Assembly (NCBI RefSeq): GCF_004795055.1
Contig: NZ_SSBJ01000021.1
Span: 86,786-150,785, forward strand
DNA: 64,000 nucleotides
Direction: 5' to 3'
DNA from: Streptomyces sp. A1136
GTDB lineage: Bacteria > Actinomycetota > Actinomycetes > Streptomycetales > Streptomycetaceae
Shown here: piece by piece, positions 34,680 to 43,601 of the stretch
Numbering within the stretch: position 1 is the stretch's first letter
Layout of the letters: each line of letters begins with the position of its first letter
Program-made: the position numbers and the translations under genes
Notes under the pieces: generated by a model
What the model saw: only the letters and a program-made list of their open reading frames with translations
Databases searched by the model: none
What the model was told of the DNA's origin: nothing

Positions 34680-35698
34680 TCACCGCCCTTGCGGTTCGCG
34701 TCGAAACCGGCGCCCCACGCGGGGACGTCGTCCGGCCGCGCGGGATTGTCGCTCGCCATGCCGGGGGCGGGCGCGGCGCCCGGGGAGCCCGGCGCGTGGG
34801 CGTGGTACTCGACGGATTGCGCGGTCATGCGCATGAACGCTTCTTCCAATGAGGCCCGCTGGGGGCTGAGTTCGTGCAGCACGATCTGGTGTTGGGCGGC
34901 CAGTTCGCCGAGCCGCTCCGGTCCCACGCCGTCGATCTCCAGCGTGCCGGTGGCGGGGACGCCGACCGCGGTGATGCCCGCCTCGTGCAGGACGTCCTTG
35001 AGTCGCTCCTGCTGCGGCGAGCGCAGACGCACGTAGCTGCGCGAGTTCTGGTGGATGAAATCGGCCATCGACAAGTCGGCCAACAGTCGGCCCTGTCCGA
35101 TCACGATCAAATGGTCCGCCGTCAGGGCCATTTCACTCATCAAGTGCGAGGAAACGAAGATCGTCCGGCCTTCCGACGCCAGCCTCTTCATAAGATTGCG
35201 GATCCAGTGAATTCCCTCCGGATCCAGACCATTGACGGGTTCGTCGAACATCAAGATCTCCGGATCGCCGAGCAGCGCGGAGGCGATTCCCAGCCGCTGC
35301 CCCATCCCGAGCGAAAATCCTTTCGACTTCTTCTTGGCCACCGACGTCAACCCGACGAGGTCCAGCACCTCGGACACCCGACGTTCGGGGATGCGGTTCG
35401 ACTGGGCCAGGCAGAGGAGGTTGTTGTAGGCGCTGCGTCCGCCGTGCATGGACTTCGCGTCCAGCAGCGCCCCGATGTGTTTCAGCGGTTCCGGCAGGTC
35501 CCGGTAGTGCTTGCCGTCGATCCGGACCGTGCCACTGGTCGGGTTGTCGAGGTCGAGCATCATGCGCATGGTCGTGGACTTCCCCGCCCCGTTGGGGCCG
35601 AGGAAGCCGGTCACCACCCCCGGTCTGACCTGGAAGCTGAGGTTGTCCACGGCGGTCTTGGCGCCGAATCGTTTGGTGAGGCCCTCAAGCTCGATCAT
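34676..35698 (-). CDS. ABC transporter ATP-binding protein (pair B)
   Basis: 340 residues. Walker A GPNGAGKS, signature SLGMGQR, Walker B ILMFDEPVNGLDPEG and His switch SSHLMSEM. Near-identical in its core to the pair A ATPase. Its middle (about 35030-35400) has codons unusual for this genome, such as AAA, GGA, TTT, ATT and CTT, while both ends look normal, so this part may have been acquired or shuffled. Start ATG 35698. Confidence 0.93.
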   Translation of the reverse strand: MIELEGLTKRFGAKTAVDNLSFQVRPGVVTGFLGPNGAGKSTTMRMMLDLDNPTSGTVRIDGKHYRDLPEPLKHIGALLDAKSMHGGRSAYNNLLCLAQSNRIPERRVSEVLDLVGLTSVAKKKSKGFSLGMGQRLGIASALLGDPEILMFDEPVNGLDPEGIHWIRNLMKRLASEGRTIFVSSHLMSEMALTADHLIVIGQGRLLADLSMADFIHQNSRSYVRLRSPQQERLKDVLHEAGITAVGVPATGTLEIDGVGPERLGELAAQHQIVLHELSPQRASLEEAFMRMTAQSVEYHAHAPGSPGAAPAPGMASDNPARPDDVPAWGAGFDANRKGGE

Positions 35699-35718
35699 GC
35701 GGCCACGCTAGAACGCCC

Positions 35719-35758
35719 GAGGGCCCTACGCCACCTCTGAAGGTGACACAGGGCCCTC
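35719..35758 (-). terminator. Terminator after filP
   Basis: GAGGGCCCT (35719-35727) pairs with AGGGCCCTC (35750-35758). Inside, CACCT (35732-35736) pairs with AGGTG (35741-35745) over a four-base loop, with a symmetric 4x4 internal loop between. It lies in the 136-nt gap between filP and ABC pair B. Confidence 0.75.
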
Positions 35759-35834
35759 GTCGTGCACGCGGTGCGCGCCCTCGGTCCTACCGGCGAATAT
35801 CGGGGGTGTACGCGCCGGACGCCGTGACGGGCGT

Positions 35835-36773
35835 TCAGCGGGTCTGCTGCGCCGGGACGCCGCGGGTGACGGGCTCGTCGTCGATCGGGGAGCCGGCGGC
35901 GGCGACGGCGGCACCGGTCAGCGTCGCCAGCATCTCGCGGACGTTGGTCAGCTGGGCGTTGATGGAGTCGCGGCGGTTCGTGAGCGCCGCGAGCTCGCGC
36001 TCGGACTCGCTGCGGATCCGGTCGGCCTTGGCGTTGGCGTCGGCCACGATGTCCTCGGCCTGGCGCTGCGCGGTCTCCACGGTCTGGCGGGCGCGGCGCT
36101 CGGCGTCCGTGCGGAGCTTCTCGGCCTCCAGGCGCAGCTGTTCCGCGCGGTGCTCGATCTCCGCGAGCCGCTTCTCGGCCTTGGCCTGACGGGAGGCCAG
36201 GTCGCGCTCGGACTGCTCGCGCCGCTTGGCCAGGTTGGTCTCGAAGTCGGCGGCGGCCTGGGCGGCCTTCGCGCGGGTCTCCTCGAAGAGCGCGTCCGCC
36301 TCCTCGCGCTTGGAGGCCGCGTCCTTCTGGGCCTCGGCACGCAGCGTCGAGGCGTCGCCCTTGGCCTTCTCGACGATGCGGACGCCCTCGTCCTCCGCCT
36401 TCGCCTTGCGGTCGGCGGCGAACGACTCGGCGTCGTTGCGCACCTGCTGGGCGGCCGACTCGGCAAGCTCACGGTGCTGCTCGGCCGCGCGACGGGCCTC
36501 CTCGCGCAGGTCCTTCGCCTCCTCCTCGGCCAGGCGCAGGATCTTCTCGACCCGGGCGCCGAGACCCGCGTACGACGGCTCGGCGTCGCTCACCTGGGCC
36601 TGGGCGTTCTGCGTTTCGAGGTGCAGCTCCTCGATCCGCTTTTCCAGAGAGTTGATACGTCCTAGGGCGCTGTCGCGGTCGGAGACCAGCTTGGTGATGC
36701 GGTCGTCCACCTGACCACGGTCGTAACCACGCCGCACGAGCTCGAAGCCGAAGGGGGAGGAAGTGTCGCTCAT
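35835..36773 (-). CDS. filP: Coiled-coil cytoskeletal protein FilP
   Basis: 312 residues. Intermediate-filament-like protein that forms a network near the hyphal tip, gives stiffness and interacts with DivIVA and Scy. A short DivIVA-like N-terminal segment (FGFELVRRGYDRGQVDDRI) is followed by nearly unbroken coiled coil rich in Ala, Glu, Arg and Lys (about 35-290), with a short disordered tail. Length and the position directly downstream of scy match S. coelicolor SCO5396. It has its own 194-nt upstream region, AT-rich for this genome, so it is probably transcribed separately from scy. Confidence 0.93.
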   Translation of the reverse strand: MSDTSSPFGFELVRRGYDRGQVDDRITKLVSDRDSALGRINSLEKRIEELHLETQNAQAQVSDAEPSYAGLGARVEKILRLAEEEAKDLREEARRAAEQHRELAESAAQQVRNDAESFAADRKAKAEDEGVRIVEKAKGDASTLRAEAQKDAASKREEADALFEETRAKAAQAAADFETNLAKRREQSERDLASRQAKAEKRLAEIEHRAEQLRLEAEKLRTDAERRARQTVETAQRQAEDIVADANAKADRIRSESERELAALTNRRDSINAQLTNVREMLATLTGAAVAAAGSPIDDEPVTRGVPAQQTR

Positions 36774-36844
36774 GGGGTTCCTGTCGAATGAGACCGATGA
36801 GGTGCTACGTGAGGTGTTAGGGGAATCCTAGGCGCCCAGACGGC

Positions 36845-36885
36845 GTGTCATCGAGTCAATCCACGTTTGATCTGGACAATGACAC
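36845..36885 (-). promoter_or_regulatory. Inverted repeat in the filP upstream region
   Basis: GTGTCAT (36845-36851) and ATGACAC (36879-36885) are perfect inverted repeats enclosing a 27-bp AT-rich stretch that includes a TTGACT hexamer on the minus strand. It could be a promoter with flanking operator arms. Weak evidence. Confidence 0.3.
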
Positions 36886-36967
36886 CCCTTTTGAGTGGCA
36901 AGACGACAGAATGCTTGTCACTCCTTCGGGTGAACCTTCATCAGGGGCACACATTCCTTCACACTGA

Positions 36968-39900
36968 CTAGCCCTCTGACGACTTACCACCCGAACGAGT
37001 GGAACCCGCTGCCGCTCCGGCCTTCACGCCCCCCGCGCCCTGACCGCCGACCGCCGGCTTTCCGCCGCCCGAAGGCGCCTCGAATGATTCCAACGCCTCA
37101 AGCACGTCCTGGACACGGGAGATCTCCGCCTGGATGTCCTCCCGCCTGCGCACGAGGACTTCCAGCTCACGACGGCCCTCGTCGACGAGGGCCTCCGCCT
37201 CGGCCTTCGCCTCCGCGAGCGCCTGCTCCGCCTGACGCGCCAGGTCGGCCTTCTTCTGCTCGGCCTCCTTGAGCAGCGTCTCCGCCTTGCGGACGGCGGC
37301 GATACGGACCTTGCTCGCCTCACTGCTCGCGTCGGACAGCATCGCCTTGGCCTTCGCCTCGGCCTCGACGCTCTGCTCCGTCGCCGCGCGCACCAGCTTG
37401 TCCACGCGCTCGCCGGCCGACTTCATCTGCTCGGCCGACTCCCGACGGGCCCGCTCGTGCAGCTCCTCCACCTCGGACTCGACGCGGGCACGCAACTCCT
37501 CCGCCCGCTCCCTTATGGCGGCGGCGTCCGTGCGCGCCCCGACGAGCAGTTCGTCCGCGTCCGTACGGGCCTTCTCCACCAGGGAGTTGCCCTCGACGGT
37601 CGCCTCCGAGCCGATCCGCGCCGCCTCCTTGCGGGCCGCGTCGACCATCGCGTCGGCCTGTTCCTCGGCCGCCGTGGTCGCCGCCAAGGCCTGCTGCCGC
37701 GCGTCGGCGGTGAGCTTGTCGGCTTCGGCCGCCGCCTCGGTGATGAGCCGGTCCACCTGCTCCGCGGCCTCGGTGCGGCGCTTGTTCGCCTCCTCGCGGG
37801 CCTCGTCGAGCAGCCGCTCGGACTCCGCGCGGGCCTCGGAGCGCAGGCGCTCCGCCTCGGCCGCCGCGTTCGCCTTGACCCGCTCGGCCTCCGACCGGGT
37901 GCGGGCCGCGTGCTCCTGCGCCGAGGACAGCGCCTCGGTGGCCTCGGCGCGCAGCCGTTCGGCCTCGGTCGCGGCCTCGCCGACCGTGCGCTCGTTGTCC
38001 TTGCGGGTCTGCTCGGTGAGCTTGTCGGCTTCCGCCGCCGCCTCGGTGATGAGCCGGTCCACCTGCTCCGCGGCCTCGGTGCGGCGCCTGCCCGCCTCCT
38101 CGCGCGCCTCGTCGAGCAGCCGCTCGGATTCCCGCTCCGCGCTCGCCAGCGTCTCCGCCGCCGCGGCCGTGACCCGCTCGGCCTCCGCGGTGGCCTCGCC
38201 GATGACCCGGCCGCCCTCCGCGCGCGCCTCTTCCAGCGTCCGCGCCGCGTCCGTACGCAGCCGCTCGGCTTCCGCCGCGGCCTCGCCGACCGTGGCCTCG
38301 TTGGCCGCGCGGGTCTCCTCGACCAGCCGGTCGCCCTCGGTGCGGGCGTCGACCAGGACGCGCGCGGCGTCCCGTTCGGCCGCGGCCAGGGTGTCCGCCG
38401 CCTGCGTGGTGAGCCGCTCGGCCTTCGCCGTCGCCTCGGCGAGCGCGGCCTCGGTGGCCGCGCGCGTCTCCTCGGTGAGCCGCTCCGCCTCGGAGATCGC
38501 CTCCGTGACGAGCCGGTCCGCCTGCTCCGCCGCCTCGGTACGCAGCCGGCCGGCCTCCACCCGCGCCTCGTCCAGCGTGCCCGCCGCCTCGGCGCGGGTC
38601 CGCTCCGCCGCTTCCTCGGCCTCGGCGCGCAGCCGCTCCGCCTCCGCCGTCGCCTCGGCGACCGTCGCCGCATTGGCCGCGAGGGTCTCCTCGGTGAGCC
38701 GCTCGGCCTCCGCCGTCGCCTCCGCGACGATCCGGGCGCCCTCGGCGCGCGACGCCTCCAGGGACTCCGCCGCCTCGCCGCGGATGCGGTTCGCGTCGTC
38801 GCGGGCGTCCGCCCGGGTCCGTGCCGCGTCGCGCTCGGAGGCGGCCAGCGCGTCCGTCGCCTCCGTGCGGACCCGCTGGGCGTACTCGGCGGTGTCGGCG
38901 CGCAACTGCTCGGCCTCGGCGATCGCCTCGCCCACCGTGCGCTCGGCAAGGGCCTTCGCCGCGTCCGTCTCCATCCGGGCCTCGCTGCGGACGCGGGCGG
39001 CGTCCTCGGCGGCCCGCTCCCGCTCCGCGTGGGCGTCGGCGCGGATGCGGTCGGCCTCGGCCTCCGACTCCGTCTTGGTCCGCTCCGCCGCGTGCTCGGC
39101 CGCGCTGCGCAGCCCGGCGATCTCCTCCTCGGCCTGCTCGTGCAGCCCGGCCACGGCGTCCCGGACCTGCTGCGCGGTGGCCTCGGCAGCCGCCACCAGC
39201 TCCGACGCGCGCCGCTCCGCCTCCTCGGTGAGCCGGGCCGCCTCGGCCTGCGCCTCCTCCGAGCGCTTGCGGGCCTGCGCCAGCAACTCCTCGCTCTGCT
39301 CGCGGGCCTGGGCCCGCTCGTTGTCCGCGTCCGTACGGGCCGACGTGAGGGTCTCCTCCGCCTCCCGGCGGCGGCGGGCCGCTTCCTCCGCGGCGGACGA
39401 CAGCGCCTCCGCGGCCTCCTCGGAGACCCGCTCGGCGGCGGCCTTCGCCTCGGCGCGCAGCCGGTCCGCGGTCTCCTGCGCCTCCGTGCGCACCCGCTCG
39501 GCCTCGGCTTCGGCCTCGCCGCGCAGCCGCACCGCGATCTGCTCCGCCTCCGCCCGGACCCGGCCCGCGTCCTGGGCGGCCTCCGTGCGCAGCTGCTCGG
39601 CCTCCGCCTCGGACTGCGTCCGCAGGGCGCGGATCCGCTCCGCCGACTCGGCGCGCAGCCGGTCGGTCTCCTCCGTCGTCTCCCGACGGATGTTCTCCGC
39701 CGCCGTGCGGGCGTCGCGCAGCGTCGCCTCGGCCGTGGTCAGCCGGTTCTCCGCCTCCGTGTGCAGCCGGACCAGTTCCTCGTCGGCCTCCGCCCGCTTC
39801 GCGGCGAGGGCCTGCTCGGTCTCCTCGCGCCGGGCCAGGGCCGCGGCCTCCGCCTCGGCGCGGACGGCCTCGGCCTGCTCCTCGGCCTCGGCGCGCAGTC

Positions 39901-41503
39901 GCTCGGCCTCCGCGCGGGTCCGCTCCAGGGTCTCCTCGGCCTGCTTGCGCAGGGTGCCGGCCCGTTCCACGGCCTCCGCGCGGACCCGCTCGCTCTCGCC
40001 GGCGGCCCCGCCGCGCAACTCGTCCGCGTCCGCCTTGGCCTTGCCCAGCAGTCCCTCGGCGGTGCGGGCCGCCTCCTCGATCTGCTGGACCGCCTCGCGG
40101 CGCGCCTCGCCGCGGATGCGCTCGCCCTCGGCGACGGCCTCCGCGCGCAACTGCTCGGCCTCGCCGCGCAGCCGGCGGGCCTCCTCCTGGAGTTCGACCG
40201 TACGGGCCCGGTACTCCTCGGTGTCGTCCTTGGCGGCGCCCTTGAGCTCATCGGCCGTGGCCGCGGCCTGGGCGCGCAGCCGCTCGGCCTCCGCCTCGGC
40301 CTCGCGACGGATGCGCTCGGCCTCCTCGGACGCGGCGCGGGTGGTGGCCCGGGCGTCCTGCGAGGCCTTGTCCAGCATCTCCTCGGCGGTACGGGCCGCC
40401 TTCGCCAGTTGCGCCGCCATCTCCTCGGAGGCGGCCGTACGGGCCTGCGCGCCGGCTTCGGTGCGCAGCCGCTCCGCCTCCGCGCGGGCGTCGGCGAGGG
40501 CCTGCTCGGCCTCGGCCTTGAGGACCTCGGCCTCCTTGGAGGCCTCGCCCACCAGCCGGGCGACCTGCTCCTTGGCGGTGCGGGTGCGCTGCTCGTTGAC
40601 CGACTCCGCCGACGCGAGCTGCCGGGCGGCGCTCTCCTTGGCCTCCGCGAGCACCTTCTCGGCCTCGGCGCGCGCGGTGCGCAGCGCGTTGTCGGCCTCC
40701 TGGACCCGGGACTCGGCGACCCGGCCCAGGTCGAGGGTCTGCTGCCGGGTCTGCTCGGCCTCGGCGGTGGTGCTCGTACGCAGCCGCTCCGCGTGCTCGG
40801 TGGCCTCCTGCGCCTGGGCGGAGGCGGCGGCCAGCAGCCGCTCCGCCTCCTTGCGGGCGCGCAGCAGCGTCGCCTCGGCCTCGGCGCGGGTGGCCTCGGC
40901 CTCGGCGGCGAGCCGGCGGGTGGCCTCGGCGGCGTGCCGGGCGGCCTCGGCGCGCGCGGTGTTCAGGGTCTGCTCGGCCTCGGCGCGGGACTCGTCCATG
41001 AGCCGGCGGGCCTGGGACTCGGTGCGCGCGCGCAGCTGTTCCGCCCAGGCGACGTTCTCGTTGACGTGCGCCTCGACGGTCTGGCGGCGCTCGTTGAGTT
41101 CCTGGTCCAGCCGCTGGCGCCGGTTGACGGCCTCGGCGTGCAGCTCGGCCTGGAGGCGCGCCTGGTGCTCGGCGTGCTCCTGGAGGATGCGCTGGGTCTG
41201 CGCCCGGGCGTCGCGCAGTTCGCGCTCGGCGTCGGAGCGCATCTGGTCGGCCTGGATCTGGGCGTTGCGGAGCAGTTGCTCCGCCTGGTAGCCCATGTCC
41301 GCACCGTCGTAGGCGGGGCGGGACGCGAGATTGCGGCGTACCTCATGGAGCTTGGCGCGCAGCACCTCGACCTGGTACCCCAGGTCTTCGGCGTGCTGGA
41401 CGGCCTTCCCGCGCTCCTTCTTCAGCCGCTCCATCTCGGCCTCGAAGCGCGAGAGATGGTCGGCCTCGGCCTGATGGCTCTCCTGGCTTTCGTAGCCCCG
41501 CAC
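36968..41503 (-). CDS. scy: Polarity scaffold Scy, giant coiled-coil protein
   Basis: 1511 residues from GTG 41503 (VRGYESQESHQAEADHLSRF); TTG 41545 and GTG 41539 in the same frame are alternatives. Scy organises the tip-organising centre of Streptomyces hyphae, with DivIVA and FilP. After an N-terminal DivIVA-like part it consists almost wholly of coiled coil with the 51-residue repeat (hendecads plus a heptad) described for this protein; the C-terminal 50 residues are Gly/Ala/Ser-rich. It is about 185 residues longer than the S. coelicolor protein as I recall it. Two stretches 102 residues apart are almost identical, pointing to internal duplication. The enormous open frames on the opposite strand are shadows of this gene. 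Confidence 0.93.
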   Translation of the reverse strand: MRGYESQESHQAEADHLSRFEAEMERLKKERGKAVQHAEDLGYQVEVLRAKLHEVRRNLASRPAYDGADMGYQAEQLLRNAQIQADQMRSDAERELRDARAQTQRILQEHAEHQARLQAELHAEAVNRRQRLDQELNERRQTVEAHVNENVAWAEQLRARTESQARRLMDESRAEAEQTLNTARAEAARHAAEATRRLAAEAEATRAEAEATLLRARKEAERLLAAASAQAQEATEHAERLRTSTTAEAEQTRQQTLDLGRVAESRVQEADNALRTARAEAEKVLAEAKESAARQLASAESVNEQRTRTAKEQVARLVGEASKEAEVLKAEAEQALADARAEAERLRTEAGAQARTAASEEMAAQLAKAARTAEEMLDKASQDARATTRAASEEAERIRREAEAEAERLRAQAAATADELKGAAKDDTEEYRARTVELQEEARRLRGEAEQLRAEAVAEGERIRGEARREAVQQIEEAARTAEGLLGKAKADADELRGGAAGESERVRAEAVERAGTLRKQAEETLERTRAEAERLRAEAEEQAEAVRAEAEAAALARREETEQALAAKRAEADEELVRLHTEAENRLTTAEATLRDARTAAENIRRETTEETDRLRAESAERIRALRTQSEAEAEQLRTEAAQDAGRVRAEAEQIAVRLRGEAEAEAERVRTEAQETADRLRAEAKAAAERVSEEAAEALSSAAEEAARRRREAEETLTSARTDADNERAQAREQSEELLAQARKRSEEAQAEAARLTEEAERRASELVAAAEATAQQVRDAVAGLHEQAEEEIAGLRSAAEHAAERTKTESEAEADRIRADAHAERERAAEDAARVRSEARMETDAAKALAERTVGEAIAEAEQLRADTAEYAQRVRTEATDALAASERDAARTRADARDDANRIRGEAAESLEASRAEGARIVAEATAEAERLTEETLAANAATVAEATAEAERLRAEAEEAAERTRAEAAGTLDEARVEAGRLRTEAAEQADRLVTEAISEAERLTEETRAATEAALAEATAKAERLTTQAADTLAAAERDAARVLVDARTEGDRLVEETRAANEATVGEAAAEAERLRTDAARTLEEARAEGGRVIGEATAEAERVTAAAAETLASAERESERLLDEAREEAGRRRTEAAEQVDRLITEAAAEADKLTEQTRKDNERTVGEAATEAERLRAEATEALSSAQEHAARTRSEAERVKANAAAEAERLRSEARAESERLLDEAREEANKRRTEAAEQVDRLITEAAAEADKLTADARQQALAATTAAEEQADAMVDAARKEAARIGSEATVEGNSLVEKARTDADELLVGARTDAAAIRERAEELRARVESEVEELHERARRESAEQMKSAGERVDKLVRAATEQSVEAEAKAKAMLSDASSEASKVRIAAVRKAETLLKEAEQKKADLARQAEQALAEAKAEAEALVDEGRRELEVLVRRREDIQAEISRVQDVLEALESFEAPSGGGKPAVGGQGAGGVKAGAAAGSTRSGGKSSEG
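37710..38131 (-). repeat. Internal duplication in scy with a 306-bp period
   Basis: The stretch at about 37710-37825 recurs at about 38016-38131, exactly 306 bp apart, two units of 153 bp (51 codons). It encodes RLLDEAREEA followed by a TEAAEQVDRLITEAAAEADK segment in both copies. Nucleotide identity is high, including third positions. Confidence 0.75.
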
Positions 41504-41809
41504 AGCGCGGTCCCATCCGTCCCCTGGTCGCAAGCTCACTCCCAATTGAGCATCGCTCGCCCGCTGAACGACGCCCCCGGGGAATGGTGTCAGATACCGG
41601 GGCAGGGGTCACAGGCCCCGACCCCGTCTCCGCACCGAACCCCGGCCGAGCCATGGCCACTCTACCTGTGGCCTGCCCCATGGCCCGGCCGTCAGGGCGA
41701 AGACCCCGAACGCCCCGGTCCGAGCCGCGGGGTGCGGGGTCTTCGGAAGCCGGCCCGGTGCGCGTCGCGGGAGCCGCCGCGGCGGCGCCGGGCGCACCGT
41801 CCGGGGCCG
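41504..41809 (-). other. Intergenic region upstream of scy
   Basis: 306 nt without a gene. It carries the mce terminator (41699-41744) and a second hairpin formed by GGTGCGC/GCGCACC near 41757-41801. The scy promoter must lie between about 41550 and 41690, but I see no confident hexamers. Confidence 0.4.
41699..41744 (-). terminator. Terminator of the epimerase gene
   Basis: GAAGACCCCG (41699-41708) pairs perfectly with CGGGGTCTTC (41735-41744), with further GC pairing inside. It lies about 65 nt after the epimerase stop on the same strand and before scy. Confidence 0.75.
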
Positions 41810-42238
41810 TCAGTGGTCGGGGGCGGAGGTGACCAGTTCGGTGAGCACGCCGTGGCAGTCCTTGGGGTGCAGGAAGGTGATCCGGGAGCCCATGGAGCCG
41901 ATCCGGGGCTCGTCGTAGAGGACGCGGACGCCCTTGCCGCGGATGGCCTCGGAGTCGCCGTCGACGTCGGCGGTGCCGAAGGCGATGTGATGGACGCCCT
42001 CGCCGTTCTTGGCGAGCCACTTGCCGACCGCCGAATCCTCGCGGGTGGGCTCCAGGAGCTGGAGGTAGGAGGCCCCGCCGTCGGACGTCTCGTTGATCTT
42101 GAGCATGGCCTCGCGCACACCCTGCTCCTCGTTGACCTCGGTGTGGAACACCTCGAAGCCGTACGTGGCACGGTAGAACTCGACGGTCTTGTCGAGGTCG
42201 AAGCAGGCGATCCCGATGTGGTCGATTCTTGTCAGCAT
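41810..42238 (-). CDS. mce: Methylmalonyl-CoA epimerase
   Basis: 142 residues, vicinal-oxygen-chelate (glyoxalase) fold. Interconverts (2S)- and (2R)-methylmalonyl-CoA. Metal ligands and catalytic residues are visible: His in IDHIGIAC (6-12), Glu/His in HHIAFGTADVD, and the C-terminal VLTELVTS glutamate. ATG 42238 (MLTRIDHIG) starts the fold; upstream frame is non-coding. It is divergent from a thiolase across 137 nt, next to meaB: all serve the acyl-CoA/propionate network. Confidence 0.94.
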   Translation of the reverse strand: MLTRIDHIGIACFDLDKTVEFYRATYGFEVFHTEVNEEQGVREAMLKINETSDGGASYLQLLEPTREDSAVGKWLAKNGEGVHHIAFGTADVDGDSEAIRGKGVRVLYDEPRIGSMGSRITFLHPKDCHGVLTELVTSAPDH

Positions 42239-42375
42239 GGGAACAGTGCACAGCCGAGGAGGGTCGTCACGCAACGTGCCAGCGATCACACCGACAGCCC
42301 GGTGACGGGGCGGGTACCGCTCAGTACATTCGGGTAAACCCTCGTTCACTCCTCTCATCCAAGGGGCTGTGCCTC

Positions 42376-43590
42376 ATGTCCGGAACGAACAACACCACTT
42401 CCGTGATCGTCGCCGGGGCCCGCACGCCCATGGGGCGTCTGCTCGGCTCGCTGAAGTCCTTCTCCGGCGCCGACCTCGGCGGCTTCGCCATCAAGTCCGC
42501 GCTGGAACGGGCCGGGATCTCGGGCGACCAGGTCCAGTACGTGATCATGGGCCAGGTGCTCCAGGCCGGCGCGGGCCAGATCCCCGCCCGCCAGGCGGCC
42601 GTCAAGGCCGGCATCCCCATGAACGTGCCCGCGCTCACCATCAACAAGGTCTGCCTCTCGGGTCTCGACGCCATCGCCCTCGCGGACCAGCTGATCCGCG
42701 CCGGGGAGTTCGACATCGTGGTCGCCGGCGGCCAGGAGTCGATGACCAACGCCCCACACCTGCTGCCGAAGTCCCGCGAGGGGTTCAAGTACGGCGCCAT
42801 CGAGATGCTCGACGCGATGGCCTACGACGGCCTCACCGACGCCTTCGAGAACATCGCGATGGGCGAGTCCACCGAGAAGCACAACACCCGCCTGGGCATC
42901 GAGCGCGCCCCGCAGGACGAGTTCGCCGCCGCCTCCCACCAGCGGGCCGCGGCCGCCCAGAAGAACGGCGTCTTCGAGGCCGAGATCACCCCGGTCGAGA
43001 TCCCGCAGCGCAAGGGCGACCCGGTGATCTTCGCGCAGGACGAGGGCATCCGCCCCGAGACCACCACCGAGTCCCTCGGCAAGCTGCGCCCCGCCTTCGC
43101 CAAGGACGGCACCATCACCGCCGGCACCTCCTCGCAGATCAGCGACGGCGCCGCCGCCGTGGTCGTGATGAGCAAGGCCAAGGCCGAGGAGCTGGGCCTG
43201 GAGTGGATCGCCGAGATCGGCGCCCACGGCAATGTCGCGGGACCGGACAACTCGCTCCAGTCGCAGCCCTCGAACGCCATCCTGCACGCCCTGAAGAAGG
43301 AGGGCCTGGAGGTCGCCGACCTCGACCTGATCGAGATCAACGAGGCGTTCGCGGCGGTCGCCGTGCAGTCAATGAAGGACCTCGGCGTGACCCCGGAAAA
43401 GGTGAACGTGAACGGCGGCGCCATCGCCCTCGGGCACCCGATCGGCATGTCCGGCGCCCGCGTGGTGCTGCACCTGGCCCTGGAGCTCGCCCGGCGCGGC
43501 GGCGGGGTCGGCGCGGCGGCCCTGTGCGGCGGCGGCGGTCAGGGTGACGCCCTGATCGTCCGCGTGCCCGGCAACGGCGCGAAGGCGTAG
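42376..43590 (+). CDS. Acetyl-CoA C-acetyltransferase (thiolase)
   Basis: 404 residues, normal thiolase length. Condenses two acetyl-CoA to acetoacetyl-CoA or degrades it. Active-site Cys in NKVCLSGLDAIALA, His in NGGAIALGHPIGMSGAR, and the second Cys in ALCGGGGQGDA. ATG 42376 follows AAGGGG. It is followed after 11 nt by meaB, so probably cotranscribed; the pair links acetoacetyl-CoA formation with mutase maintenance. Confidence 0.95.
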   Translation: MSGTNNTTSVIVAGARTPMGRLLGSLKSFSGADLGGFAIKSALERAGISGDQVQYVIMGQVLQAGAGQIPARQAAVKAGIPMNVPALTINKVCLSGLDAIALADQLIRAGEFDIVVAGGQESMTNAPHLLPKSREGFKYGAIEMLDAMAYDGLTDAFENIAMGESTEKHNTRLGIERAPQDEFAAASHQRAAAAQKNGVFEAEITPVEIPQRKGDPVIFAQDEGIRPETTTESLGKLRPAFAKDGTITAGTSSQISDGAAAVVVMSKAKAEELGLEWIAEIGAHGNVAGPDNSLQSQPSNAILHALKKEGLEVADLDLIEINEAFAAVAVQSMKDLGVTPEKVNVNGGAIALGHPIGMSGARVVLHLALELARRGGGVGAAALCGGGGQGDALIVRVPGNGAKA

Positions 43591-43601
43591 GTACGGCGCG
43601 G

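Noticed and set aside
37700..38150. Regular repeats that could suggest a CRISPR array
   Set aside because: The 153/306-bp period is a multiple of three and encodes coiled-coil repeats of Scy. There are no short palindromic repeats with unique spacers and no cas genes in the window.
37269..41291. Open frame of 1340 codons on the plus strand opposite scy
   Set aside because: It mirrors the coiled-coil repeat codons of scy, is Ser/Ala/Arg-only in composition and has no ribosome-binding site. GC-rich codon bias keeps the antisense frames open.
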